Of a stretch of DNA of 64,000 bases, positions 1 to 11,010 are shown piece by piece. Made by a program: the position numbers and the translations under genes. A model generated the notes under the pieces. It did no database searches and was not told where the DNA came from. It was given only the letters and a program-made list of their open reading frames with translations. Positions within the stretch are counted from its first letter, which is position 1, and the number at the start of each line of letters is the position of its first letter. This DNA is from Linum tenue. Lineage: Eukaryota > Streptophyta > Magnoliopsida > Malpighiales > Linaceae. The stretch spans positions 24,650,492-24,714,491 of the forward strand of contig CAMGYJ010000002.1 of the NCBI GenBank assembly GCA_946122785.1, read 5' to 3'.

Positions 1-669
1 GAAGACCTTATATATTCATTTCCCTCTTGTATTCTGCTTGTTTAGATGATGCGATGCAGGAAATAAGGGTTATGGATAGTTTTGTATAGTGAAGGAGTGA
101 GTAAACAGACGGAAATCTTCTGGTATTTCCCCCCCAAATATCTGTCTGTCACCAATCAAGACTACTGAAGTTATGTCCTAATTTATGTTAAGCTGTGGTG
201 CGTTTATTCAATATTTTCAAGATTGTTGGTTATGTCTACAGGATTTGCATTGTATGCTCTCACTGTTGCATAATTGATTAAGCTGTGGATGCAAGAGATC
301 ATGGGTTTGGAGGAACTACCATTAAGCTAATATTAACGAAAAAGTCATGGATCGAGTCTACTGGTTGCTGCACTGCATTGCAGCTGCTCTTTGCAAAAAA
401 CCTTGAAGTTTGATTCATGGAGTAATAAGCATAGCTTATGAACTCAACCAATGAAGTTGTAAAAGTTAAATGAAAAGAAGAGTAATGCCATCTCATCTTC
501 TTCGCTCAGTGCTCAGTTTGTGATACAGAGTTCTGAAGAACTATATATCCCCGCATGATTGAGAATATCAAACTTGACGTAGAACTATCAGTTCATTTTT
601 ATCAGAAAACAAGTGTTATAAGAACCCGGGGAGACTAAAATAGTAAAACACCAGGCTGAAAACATAGAT
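1..669. other. 3' flank of the complex I assembly factor gene; no gene recognised
   Basis: This AT-rich sequence lies downstream of the stop codon of the minus-strand gene that ends at 670, and it probably holds that gene's 3' UTR and polyadenylation region. I see no reading frame with family resemblance, no inverted repeat and no RNA gene in it. Confidence 0.5.
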
Positions 670-3306
670 TTATGTTGGTGGTTGCCAAGTCCCCGGCCGG
701 AAGGTTGCTCCAGATCCTGTCGGTTCTGACCCCCTGAAGAAGAAAGCTGAGTGTGTTAGGATGAGATTTGATTAATCAGCCATAGTTTGAAGCACATAAA
801 GTCATAAACATTACCAGGTAGTAACCGCCAGCAACTATACATTTACTATTTATGAACACATACCGTGGCACAGGTTCCCCTTCTGCCTCTTCTTGCTCAG
901 TTTCGTCGGTCTTTGGATCCTCGTTCCTGTTGAATTACAAGTGGTCAGTGGTAACATCACTTGCAGCATGAGAGTCTAGCTCTACTTAATGTGAAAGGTT
1001 CAAAATGCCAATCGGATGCACGATGACATTTAATTTAAGTTCAAGCGCTTGAGCAATGACGCTAGAAAGTGTTCAAAGTTGGGATCTCATTCTGGGTATA
1101 AGCTTTAAAGATAACCCACCTCAATCTTTCTGATTCATCTGCTTCCTTCTCAGTTACGATACCACCTGCGAAGCAAGCGCCACCATGAAAACTTGAAATA
1201 TATAATGCTAAACTGAGACAGAAAATGTGGGATATGAATTGTTTGTCCAATGAACTAAAACTACAATAAAAGATCACATAAAAAATTTATGAGCCACGAA
1301 AGTCTCTTGTTCTATGAAGGTGGAAAGGAGGTCTACCTTCTCCGGAAGTAGGAAACTGTCGCATGAAACTCTTCAAGTCTGGGCCTGAACCTTTACCTAT
1401 ACAAAGTGCAAAGTAGAATGAATCAGCTCCTTGTACTAAGGCTGGTTAATAAATAGCAAGACTCGTCATGGGGGTGAAGCTAGCTCACCTGAGGTAACAA
1501 CTTTGCGGGAACTGCCATCCTTGGCTTTTCTTTCCTCTTCCTCCCTTTTGAGAACTGCAAAAGTGGAAACAAAATGTTTATTGAAGTCCTAGCCGAGAGC
1601 TAGTAAAAGCTGAACACGAGATCTACAAAATGTCCAATCTAAACACTGCAGGCCACAGCGACCCAGCAACAGAACTGTCGAAGGCACTGATTTAGATGCA
1701 AGGAAAAGAAATGAGAAAATACAATAGGGCAACAACAAGCATCTGGAAATTAGAATTCCACTATGCAGCATAGATACATACATTATGCTAAAGACCATTG
1801 ATGGCATCTACATTTTCTGCTTGTCAGCAATATGAGTAAGCGCGCATTCACCAAATTAATGTTTAGATGCTTCGCCACAGCAGATACTTAGTGATTGTTT
1901 CTCATAAGGTGGTACTATGACAGCAGAAGAAATAGGAGCAGAAACCTTCTAAATTGTACTTTCTAGGATATAAAGTGATAACTGATAAGTACACTCAGTT
2001 CTATGGTTCAGTGACGACTCTTCAATGCATAAGTACTTAAATTCCCACACCCAGCTCTTTTAACAGAATAAGGAAGTTCAGATATGAGATTGCAATAGAT
2101 ATATGCAAAGAACTACACATATATCATTTTAAGAATATCCAACTGATTGCACATGTGACACGTACGAGCAACATTTTGTTTGACTTGTTCACGCCTTGCT
2201 TCTAATATCATCATTTCCTGAAGAGAAAATGAAAAAGCAAATGGTTGGAATGGTTCTGCTCAGGACATCTAACAAGTGCCAAGAAAAGAAAAACACCAAT
2301 AATGATGCTACTTCCCACACAAGGAGAAGAAATTCCTCCAAAGTTACAATCAAATAGTGCTTAGAAATCTAGTATGCAATATTTTATATCAGACACAGGA
2401 CCCTCAAAAGTACTACGCAGTTTGTTATTGATCAAGAACCAGACGAGACAAAATTTTGGTTCAACAAGAAGCTAAAACCCAGAACTCACTTCTCTAATGA
2501 AAAGTGAGAACATGATGCAATCCCATCAGAAGGTTTCTCCTATGCCTGTGAAGCTTACATCAATGATCAAACATTACAAACATAACTACTACTATACCTC
2601 GGGAGTTGGAGCCTTCTTCCGCTGTCCATTCAGCCAAGATATCCACTCAACTGCAGTAGTAAATAACAGAAAACCACTCACATAAGATAAGATGGGGTGA
2701 ATATTTGCAGTTGTCTAGTTCAACATCCTAAAAGTTTCAGTACAATGCCAGCATGTCATGGTGGGAGCAAAAATGACCACCATTAACGAGTTCAAAAGCC
2801 ATATCTCAGCAACTAACGGTTAACAATATATGCCGGTTTGAGAAAATCAAACACCAAAAACCAAACCAAGCAGAACCAGAGTTGGGATATGGCTAACCTG
2901 GTACTGAAGTTGGATCCTGATCTCCTTTAAATATCACCCATCTTTTCTCTTTCGCTGCAAATAATCACTACAAGATTGAGAGCTGAACATATATTGAGAA
3001 ATTGCAAATGATGTTAAGCGACTTAATACTGACTGGATTACAATAACCAAGTCACTGAACTTCAGCTCAAATCAGCTAAGCAGATGACATTCCATGTATA
3101 ATGGCAACAGCAGGGCTCAAAAGAAGAAAAAGAACGAACAGAAGGGCTTAAGATCAATAGAAAAAATCACGAGGAGAAAAAGATATGTACTTACTTACGC
3201 CATCGATCTCTTCTATTCTGGAGAAGTAGCGATTTCCTGCTTTGTCCACCCCAGCGGAAGCACGGTTGCTGAAGTAGCCAGAAATTCTCGCGAAAAATTT
3301 CGACAT
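670..3306 (-). CDS. NDUFAF2: NADH:ubiquinone oxidoreductase complex assembly factor 2 (NDUFAF2/mimitin; NDUFA12-like family), nine exons
   Basis: I assembled this gene from splice sites. Coding exons, in transcription order, are 3306-3195, 2954-2898, 2650-2598, 2217-2166, 1554-1489, 1396-1337, 1165-1120, 926-864 and 733-670. All introns are GT-AG and the phases join without a break, giving 573 nt (190 residues plus TAA). The start ATG (3306-3304) opens MSKFFARISGYFSNR. Family hallmarks follow: DKAGNRYFSRIEE, KEKRWVIFKGDQDPTSVP, EWISWLNGQRKKAPTPEE, then an acidic, lysine-rich linker and the conserved C-terminal TFRPGTWQPPT. Plant members of this family are mitochondrial and act in assembly of respiratory complex I; the family is related to the NDUFA12 subunit. 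No longer presequence is visible. The gene is divergent from the ATP synthase gamma gene and appears intact. The exon model is from reading only; cDNA would confirm the short exons. Confidence 0.92.
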
Positions 3307-3964
3307 TTTCGCCAATCCAATCTTCGACGGAGTTAATTCGAACCCATTTACGGAAGGAAACAGCAGACGGTTGCAGAAGAGAAGAGACGGAAAGAGTATG
3401 ATTCCGTATTTTCAACCTTGTTTTGCAGGGCTCTCTGTCCGGAAGATGGCAATGGGGGGCTTTCAGTTCGACCCAAATAAGTCGGTCAACCGGTTTGCAT
3501 TCGTGCTACTGACCCGGAACCCGACATTTGTTTCAAAATTGGTAGAATTTCTTTTTTCTTTTACCTCGCTAAAAGGGTTTAATTTCCACTTTGGAAGCTC
3601 CGGTCAGAGAGGCTGGCTGCTGGTTGGTCCCTGCCACCGCTAGCACCTCACCTCCTAAACCGCACCGGCGGAGAATTCGAATTCATTCGCCGGAAACCGT
3701 ATCTCGTTTGTCACCAGCCCCTGTTGACCGATTTCAACGGCGAGGCTCTTAGTGGATGCCCTGATTGTAAGCCTCCTCATTAAGTCAATATTTTTCTTCT
3801 TGGTAAGCTCAATCGACCTCTTACTTATCCGTCTTCAGCAGCCTCCCAAAGTTTCACTGTTCTGCTTCTCTCAGCAAAACCCTTAGATATCACTGCTGTG
3901 CAAAGGATTTGGTAGACAGCGGTTTATCTTCTGATTGCCCTTGGGTCTTCCCTGAATCCGAATC
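3307..3964. promoter_or_regulatory. Shared intergenic promoter and 5' UTR region of a divergent gene pair
   Basis: Only 658 bp separate the ATG of the minus-strand complex I assembly factor gene from the ATG of the plus-strand ATP synthase gamma gene. Both promoters and both 5' UTRs must fit here unless one extends into the other gene. The right part (about 3740-3964) is pyrimidine-rich and looks like leader sequence of the gamma gene. I did not find an unambiguous TATA box for either gene. Confidence 0.6.
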
Positions 3965-5101
3965 ATGTCCTCTGCCAATCTAGCATTGTGGGTCACTCCA
4001 AACTTGTCGAAAGTCGACACTTTTGGCTTCTGTTCTCAATTTCAATCCAACCCATTCGGCCTTTCGATTGGGAAAGGAGCTTCCTTGCAGACACCACCAA
4101 GAGCTCTAATCTGCTGCGGAATCCGTGAGCTGAGGGAGCGGATGCAATCAGTCAAGAACACCAAAAAAATCACCGAGGCAATGAAGCTCGTGGCTGCTGC
4201 AAAAGTCCGGCGAGCTCAAGAAGCTGCGGTCAACGGCAGACCTTTTGCCGAAACCTTACTTGATGTCCTCTATGATATCAACGAACGCCTTCAGCCAGAG
4301 GACGTTAATGTTCCTCTAACAGAGGTTAGACCCGTCAAGAAAGTTGCTCTCGTTGTTGTCACGGGTGATAGGGGTCTCTGTGGTGGTTTTAACAATGCTG
4401 TTTTGAGGAAGGCAGAAGCCCGTATGGCTGAATTAGGAAAGCTTGCGTTGGATTGCTCTGTGATCAGTGTGGGGAAGAAGGGTAATTCGTACTATATGCG
4501 CAGGCCTAACATTTCAGTTGACAGGTTCGTTGAAGGGAACAGTTTCCCCACAGCAAAGGAGGCTCAAATGATTGCTGATGATGTTTTCTCAATGTTTATA
4601 ACTGAAGAGGTTGATAAGGTTGAGCTTGTGTACACTAAATTTGTGTCTTTGATCAAGTCGAAACCAGTGATCCAGACATTGCTGCCTTTGTCGCCTAAAG
4701 GAGGCATTCGGGCTGCTAATGGTGATTCGGTTGATGCTACTGAAGATGAGTTCTTTAGGTTGACAAGTAAGGAAGGGAAATTGGCTGTGGAGAGGGAGAG
4801 TGTGAGTGCCAAAGGAGGTGGTATGGGGCTTTCACCTCTTATGGAGTTTGAGCAGGACCCTGTCCAAATAATTGATGCTATGATGCCTCTTTATTTGAAC
4901 AGCCAGATCTTGAGAGCACTTCAGGAGTCATATGCGAGCGAGCTGGCATCGAGGATGAATGCGATGAGTAATGCAACTGATAATGCAGTTGAGTTGACCA
5001 AGAATCTCTCTGTTGTTTACAACAGAGAACGCCAGGCTAAAATCACGGGCGAGTTGTTAGAGATCATAGCTGGAGCAGATGCCTTAAAAGAGTTGCCATA
5101 A
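3965..5101 (+). CDS. ATPC2-like: Chloroplast ATP synthase gamma subunit (CF1 gamma), paralogue without the redox dithiol
   Basis: This 378-residue single-exon protein is the CF1 gamma subunit, the central rotor shaft that couples proton flow through CF0 to ATP synthesis on the thylakoid membrane. Residues 1 to about 50 form a serine-rich, acid-poor transit peptide. The mature part starts near CGIRELRERM, followed by the N-terminal coiled-coil helix with KNTKKITEAMKLVAAAKVRR, the core motif DRGLCGGFN (135-143), and the C-terminal coiled-coil helix with LNSQILRALQESYASELASR. The chloroplast-specific regulatory insert is present (about residues 243-275). However, the two cysteines that form the thioredoxin-reduced disulfide in typical plant CF1 gamma are replaced by Arg249 and Ser255 (codons at 4709-4711 and 4727-4729). 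The rest of that insert (VDATEDEFFRLTSKEGK) is well conserved. This points to a redox-insensitive form, as described for the minor Arabidopsis paralogue ATPC2; the gene-symbol assignment is inference. The frame is uninterrupted. Confidence 0.96.
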   Translation: MSSANLALWVTPNLSKVDTFGFCSQFQSNPFGLSIGKGASLQTPPRALICCGIRELRERMQSVKNTKKITEAMKLVAAAKVRRAQEAAVNGRPFAETLLDVLYDINERLQPEDVNVPLTEVRPVKKVALVVVTGDRGLCGGFNNAVLRKAEARMAELGKLALDCSVISVGKKGNSYYMRRPNISVDRFVEGNSFPTAKEAQMIADDVFSMFITEEVDKVELVYTKFVSLIKSKPVIQTLLPLSPKGGIRAANGDSVDATEDEFFRLTSKEGKLAVERESVSAKGGGMGLSPLMEFEQDPVQIIDAMMPLYLNSQILRALQESYASELASRMNAMSNATDNAVELTKNLSVVYNRERQAKITGELLEIIAGADALKELP

Positions 5102-6336
5102 GTTGGGGAACATTATTTACATAAGCTCTACTGTGTTAGCCAAGGTACCCTTTTCCTCATTGTAGCCATAGATTGAGGTCCTGAGCATTTAGAAGCAGGA
5201 TGCGACTGAATTGAAAGGAGATAAAATAGGCTTGCAGCAGCCAAGTGCTTGTTTATGCATCAAATCAAAACCCAACCCCATTGAGCACCATTGATGTGAT
5301 AATCATTCTTCTGAGTTCTCCTGGTGCAGGCTATCCTCGAGTTGTACATTCTTGTTGGTGAATGGTGATTCCTTGGAATCTATGATCAGTGGTATTAAGG
5401 GTTCACATTGTTTCTTAGTCTATTAGCATTCTCCAAAAGCCGAAAGCATTTTCACTCTCTGACGTTTGATTTTGACAATTTCAATTAGCCAGTGGATGTA
5501 AGTCTCTCGAATGATACAAACTGTTCATGTCTTCATGCTTGTGCCATATACAATTATCTGTTCGTCTAGCTTAGAGTCAGTTAAGCATAGCAGCAGCCAC
5601 CAAATTCATAGCAGCTCGTGAGAACGTTTATAGCCAAATGCATTATCCGCATACTTTGGGAGCTGCGAGGGTTGTTACTGTCTGCAGTTTTCTGATTTCT
5701 TTTTCTACTGTGCATTAACTGTTGAAGGCTGTGTGAGTCCATCATGGCTAAGCCTTAGCTGCCAATCTGTCTCCAACCCTTGCTTCAATGAAATGAGTGG
5801 GATTTCAGATTCTCCAAACCATTTTTTTCTGAAAGCTCTCACTAACCATCTCTGAAGGTGTCTGGGGAATATAATGGTGGACCAGCTCTGTTTCTAGGTG
5901 TGGGCTCTCGGTGCTTAATTGTGATCAACTGGGAGTAGGGAATGCTGATATGATATCCCATGACCAAAAGTTGAGATACAAGGTCTCTAGGGGGATGACA
6001 CTTCTCGATAACGTATATTGTCAGATTTCAGCCTTCATGCTAATTTTGTTTCCTCAACGTACTTGCTTTCTTAGTTAGCTTCGGTAAAGTCTTTCAAACT
6101 TGGAGACCAGATAATTTGTTCGGATAGTGAGATGGAGGATAGGAAGAAGAATAAGAAGACAATTGATCAGATAGTCATATGACTTCAGGATCAATCTCAT
6201 TAGGGAAACCTCCATCTGGAAGACTAGTAGGGAGTAAGCTCCTTCATCCTAATGCATGCGTGGACTACAAGACCTGAAAGAATCGTCAGTTGGGAGGCAA
6301 CATATTCCGCAATATATTCTAAATCAAACCCAATGA
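5102..6336. other. 3' UTR and downstream spacer of the gamma subunit gene
   Basis: This is non-coding sequence after the gamma stop codon. A plausible 3' UTR intron runs from the GT at about 5143 to the AG at about 5329. I see no second gene and no repeat structure before the Mutator-like element begins at 6337. Confidence 0.4.
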
Positions 6337-6587
6337 GGGTTAATGACATAAATATTGTATTTTTATTTTAATTTACCGTCAATATGGCGGATTAAAAAAT
6401 ATTGACACAGTTATTGTGTTTTGAAGAATAAATTTGGCGACGCCGAAAACGCCTGAGACTCAGGCGCTGCTGCTATTTCGGTTTTTTCGATCATTTGATT
6501 AAAGTGGCAGCGGCTGCTATTTCGGTTTTCACACAGTTAAGAAATTCAAGACAAATACAAAAAAATATTAAACAATAAATAACTAAC

Positions 6588-8768
6588 CAATGCCTCCACT
6601 ATAGGTCCTCTCCGTGTGCCTGAACGTCTGGTGACATCTCGATACCACTCCATATGCTCCGATTAGTGGCACTACTGCTCGAAATGTCTCAGACTGTATC
6701 ACACTACCTTTGAGATGATGTGCTCTCTCAACGTAAGGTTACCACTATAGACGAATAATGGTCACGTTATTGCTCCAAAATGTAAAACAAACAAATGAAA
6801 ACTATTCTATAAAATGAAATGTTATATACTAACCACCATGGTTTCCATCTTGTCAAACCACAGCTTGTACTGGAATAGTTGGTCACCATACTAACGAATG
6901 TTGGCCGGAAGCCATCGAACACCACGTGGGGATGCGTGCTCGACAATCTGCGCCCTCGTCTCTGAATGTCGCGGTGTTAGATGTGGGAATTGCTCCCACG
7001 CCCAGAGATGCAGTAAGCGGACCCATCCACCAAGGTCACCTCTTAGAGAAGTGGAGGAATGCGTAATGTGCAAAGCTGACCTACCCATCTCACGGTACAT
7101 GCAGGATAAAACAGCTGCTTCACAGGTGAATCGTCCAGCTCTCTGCCAATTAGGGATGGCAATGGGCCGGGTTTGGGGCGGGTTTGTCTAAACCATCCCC
7201 ATCCACATCTTCAAATATCCAAACCCATACCCGCCCCATACACATGCGGGGGAATGTTCGGCAAACTCATCCCCATACCCGTGGGTTTCGGGTACCCATG
7301 GGTAATACCCGTACCCGTACGTCCAACACTATTATCCAAAAATTCACAAGAAAAGTTTGAACTACAACTCTAAACGTACCTATCATATCACGAATTCAAC
7401 AAAACACGATCATTTTCTTAATATGGTTCAAAGGATATGATCCTAAAATATTCATTAATACATAATATAGAGTATAATATTTTTCAAATTATTATGTTCT
7501 AACTCTTATACATCTACTAAGTAATAATTAACTAACATAATCTTGTTGACACGGGGGAAAGTGAAAGAGTGAAAGGAGAATTGAGGGAAATGAATTAGGT
7601 TTTGATTAAAGTGGTCACTCAATTGCATTTCTATTATTTATTTCCTTGAGTTATCCTCATCACCATTGATAGATTACAATTTGATCCACATGTTTTTGTA
7701 TATGTGAAGAAATTCTCTTGGTGGGGCGGATATGGGTATGGGTATGGGGCGGGGGAGGCTAAAACCATACCCGCCCCATACCCATCAAACTTTTTGCGGG
7801 TTTTACCCATACCCGCCCCATACCCTGTCAAAGCGGGAATTACCCGCGTTGACTGGGTCGGGGGCGGTCGGGTACCCGCGGCCATGGGTTTGATTGCCAT
7901 CCCTACTGCCAATCCTCAACCAAGAGTAGGTACTATAGGTGCACCGTAGCTCCAGACCGATCCGAGAACAATACACCTCCCATCAGAGATAGAGCATAAG
8001 CTCAAGCAAACTGCTCTGTAACCTCCTGAGATGCATTTCCCGGAAGATGATTGAATTCATCCCTCAGCCAAACAATCCCAACGATACCGCCGGAAAGATC
8101 ATCAGGAACACCGCCGAAAACAATCACTCAGCCAAACAGTCTCAAACAGATCTCCGGCCATTCCTTATCCGGTATGTCTACTATGACGACATCACCGTCG
8201 ATTGCTAGACTGATTAGTGTCACAACGTCCTCTAACGTGATCGTGACCTCACCAAACGGCAAGTGAAAGGTCGACGTCTCGGGTCGCCAATGCTCTACGA
8301 GCGCAGTAATCAAACTCGCATCAGAATTCGTAGGGACCAGGGGCAAAACACTAGACAAGCTCGCCGGTCCGAGATATGACAGATAACGCTCATGGTATGT
8401 GACTAAATTGGTCGTACCTCGAACATGGTAAGGTCGATCACCAGCCTATAGTGCACAAAATATTCAATTTCATTCGTAATAATTCTAATTTCACCTAGTA
8501 AAATCTAATCTATCTAATTTAATCTGAAATTATACTAATTTAAAAAAAAAATTATACGTAATCTTATTCTAATTTCAGTACAGTTCAGTTTACCTAGTAA
8601 ACTAGTCTAATCTAACTAGCTAAGTAACTTTACAAAAAAAATTCAAATACTTACCTCGTTTGTCCAAACTGAGTCGATACGTTGTTGACCATGTCCCCAA
8701 AGAAGTATTGGATTGACTGGAGCTGGATCAATTGTCGCAGACGATAGTGTCATGTAATAACTGTCCAT
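6588..8768 (-). pseudogene. Plant mobile domain (PMD/MAIN-like) gene, interrupted and deleted
   Basis: The frame corresponds exon by exon to the PMD gene at 47746-50767. Exon 1 is 8768-8655 (114 nt, same length as in the sister copy), with a GTAAGT donor. Exon 2 starts at 8445 after an AG and encodes ASLITALVEHWRPETSTFHL, the typical PMD N-terminal core. It is split by a 755-bp hAT element between duplicated CTGCCAAT sites, and ends at about 6834. Exon 3 (6744-6588) opens with W then a stop, and lacks roughly 240 bp present in the sister copy (between the VVPLI and MEWYRDV parts). The last exon is absent. PMD proteins are plant-specific and occur both as host genes (MAIN, MAIL1) and as transposon cargo; this copy is transposon cargo and non-functional. 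Confidence 0.8.
7151..7905. mobile_element. Non-autonomous hAT-type element, TIR TAGGGATGGCAA
   Basis: The element starts TAGGGATGGCAA and ends with its exact inverse TTGCCATCCCTA. It is flanked by a perfect 8-bp duplication CTGCCAAT (7143-7150 and 7906-7913). Both subterminal regions are packed with ACCCGCCCCATACCC-type motifs in both orientations. The interior is AT-rich with no transposase. It sits in exon 2 of the PMD gene, and removing it plus one duplication restores the alignment with the sister PMD copy, so the insertion postdates the Mutator-like element. Confidence 0.92.
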
Positions 8769-8819
8769 AAGCCTAGTAACTGCAAAAGCAACAAAAACAA
8801 CATTAACATTAATTAAAAA

Positions 8820-9200
8820 AAACCCGTCGGCGGCGAGATTCTGGCCGCAGCCGGCGAGATTGTCACCACGAAAACGGTCGCCGCCTCCACGACCTCGTCA
8901 GCATCTCTCCCTGCCTCTGCCGACGACCGCTTCTTCGTCGTCGGACGACATCCGCTCGGTCGAGGTTGAACTCAGGCGCTGCCGCCTCTGTCTACGGCGG
9001 GTCCGCCTCTTTCTGCGGCGGGGTCGCCCTCCTCGGCGTTGTGGGGCGACGGCGGCGTGGTGGTGGTTATCTGGTGAGCAGGTTGGGGAGGCGGCGGTGT
9101 GGGAAGGAAGAAGAAGAAGAAGATGATAAGAAAGGGGTAGAGGGTGTGGCGTCGCGCGGTTTAAATAAAAAGAAGGATGGCGGGGCAGCTTGAGTCTCAA
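8820..9200. other. GC-rich block inside Mutator-like copy 1, possible captured fragment
   Basis: This stretch is far more GC-rich than its AT-rich surroundings and is not matched in the sister PMD element. Frames on both strands are open but consist of Arg, Ser and Pro low-complexity runs without family features. It may be a captured piece of a host gene 5' region, as seen in Pack-MULEs, but I cannot identify the source. Confidence 0.35.
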
Positions 9201-9367
9201 GCGCCAGCGCCTAAGACTGGTTTTAGGATTTCAAAATGCGGCCGTGCCTGGGTCTCTGGCGGCCGCGCCTGCAACCCTACACAAATATACAATATTTGTG
9301 TAAGTACTTTTTAATACGTCATATTCATGGTAAAATTAAAAAAATACAATATTTATGTCGTCAACCC

Positions 9368-9848
9368 ACGTAGGTGATACGTCAAAATTTAAATACCAAG
9401 ATAATTGTTAGAGCATAATTAATGCAGTCAAAATTGCGATTTAATATAGAAGTGTTTTGATGAACTATAAGCGCAAAATGTAAGCTTTTAAGTTTTAAAG
9501 CGTAGATTTTGACTATATTTATAAGTGAAAAGAGCGATTATATGTAGAAACGTTTTGGTGACCTAGAAATGAAAAAGCATAAAGTTTTAAGTTTTAAAGC
9601 ATGAATTTGAGTAAATTAAGCATAACAATATAATTTCTCATCTCGGACCTAATCAATCTTTTACCAAACAAGGAAATTAATGCATTTGATCACAACTCAA
9701 CATGATTTACCCAAAATCATTGTACCTTACATGATTCCAATTCATTTACAACTTCCGCTGATATCTAGCCACAAAATACAAAATAAACTCGAAAATATCA
9801 AGGAGCAATTAATAACTTTTGAAAACAAAATTTATTAGGACTTTGCTA
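9368..9848. other. AT-rich spacer with a relic of the TGCAGTCAAAA hAT family
   Basis: Near 9422 the motif ATGCAGTCAAAATTGCGATT resembles the terminus of the hAT element at 20616-21592. Two diverged copies of a roughly 100-bp unit (AGTTTTAAAGC...) follow up to about 9620. No opposite end or target duplication was found. Nothing else is recognised here. Confidence 0.35.
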
Positions 9849-10893
9849 CGGTGACATGCATGTCACGGTGACATACACTTTTCGGTCGATCTCATATAGG
9901 ATCAGGTCGACCTGATCTGTTGTTTCAGTGTAAAAACAGTTTCATGGTGCCTACTTTGGAGATTCATATCTTACAATTGGCTAGATGGAAATTGAAGATT
10001 AAAGGCTTGTTTTGAAGCTGAAGTGTCCCTCTACACATTAAAGTACTTGGGAGCTCAATAGAAAGTCCAGAAGACCATTTTTGAACCTGACCAAAAGGCT
10101 ATGCCAAAACTGGGAAACTGCCTGAAAATGGCTCTGGCAACGTGTTTGTCAAGCCTACTTTGGAGCTCAATTTGAGAAGCATGGATGCGAGTCAAGTCCA
10201 TGGGCCTTTACCACGTTAAATTACGTATTTTTTTATACAAAGGCAAGCCATTGAATAAAAGATTGAATATCTTTAAGGCTTCAAACAAAAGGCTCGAAGT
10301 TGCTACGAAGACTGTTTTTCTGGCCGCTTGCTTGTGCTCGAAGTCTGCCAGAAAAACAGCCTTCGTAGCAACTTCAACCCTTTTGTTTGAAGCCTTACAG
10401 ATATCCAATCTTTCATCTAATGCCTTGAATGTATAAAAACATACCTAATTTAAAGTGGTAGAGGCTCCTGGACTCGACTCGCATTCACGCTTCTCGCATT
10501 GAGCTCCAAAATAGGCTTCACAAACACGTTTCCAGACTTAGCCATTTCCAGGCAGTTTCCCAGTTTTGGCATAGCCTTTTGATGAGGTTCAAAAATGGTC
10601 TTCTGGACTTCCTATCGAGCTCTTAAATCTTAATCACTTCAATATGTAGAGGGACATTCCAGCTTCAAAACAAGTCATTAGTCTTCAATTTCCATCTAGC
10701 CAATTGTATGATATGAATATCGAAAGTAGGCACCATGAACTATTTCTACACTGAAACAACAGATTAGGTCGACCTGATCCTATATGAGGTCGACCGAATC
10801 CTAAATGAGGTCGACCGAATTCTAAATAAGGTTGACCTAATCCTAACTGAGGTCGACCGGAAAGTGCAAGTCACCGTGACATGCATGTCACAG
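9849..10893. mobile_element. Foldback element: near-complete 1-kb palindrome
   Basis: The left arm (9849-10324) and right arm (10347-10893) are imperfect inverted copies of each other along their whole length, separated by only about 22 bp. The outermost parts are CGGTGACATGCATGTCAC and its inverse, themselves palindromic. Inside them are repeated AGGTCGACC blocks, more numerous in the right arm. At the centre GCTACGAAG and CTGTTTTTCTGGC pair with their complements. A TA dinucleotide stands on each side (9847-9848 and 10894-10895). No transposase is encoded. A transcript would fold into a single long hairpin, a likely small-RNA source. Superfamily is uncertain; TA flanks would fit a Tc1/mariner-like MITE. 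Confidence 0.8.
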
Positions 10894-10906
10894 TAGGCAC
10901 ACCCAA

Positions 10907-10907
<1 letters not shown>

Positions 10908-10998
<91 letters not shown>

Positions 10999-11008
10999 CA
11001 TCATCATC
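10908..11008. repeat. (ATT)n microsatellite with ATC tail
   Basis: About 90 bp of uninterrupted ATT triplets are followed by four ATC triplets, immediately beside the foldback element. Confidence 0.97.
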
Positions 11009-11010
11009 TT

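Larger units (their letters stand above)
6337..9367 (-). mobile_element. Mutator-like element with plant mobile domain gene, copy 1 (degenerate)
   Basis: The ends at 6337-6423 and about 9281-9367 are imperfect inverted repeats of roughly 85 bp. Both begin GGGTTRA(T/C)GACATAAAT and contain a run of A/T followed by a CAATATGGCGGATTAA-like block. The same terminus occurs at the right end of the second copy near 52160, which establishes it as an element end. GC-rich subterminal blocks with GCCTGAGACTCAGGCG-type palindromes lie just inside both ends. The cargo is a minus-strand PMD gene, broken by a hAT insertion and an internal deletion. I find no matching 9-bp target duplication, so the insertion is old or the borders are slightly off. 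Confidence 0.7.

Noticed and set aside
8860..9200. Open frames on both strands, Arg/Pro/Ser-rich
   Set aside because: GC-rich low-complexity sequence keeps several frames open at once; no domain and no match in the sister element.
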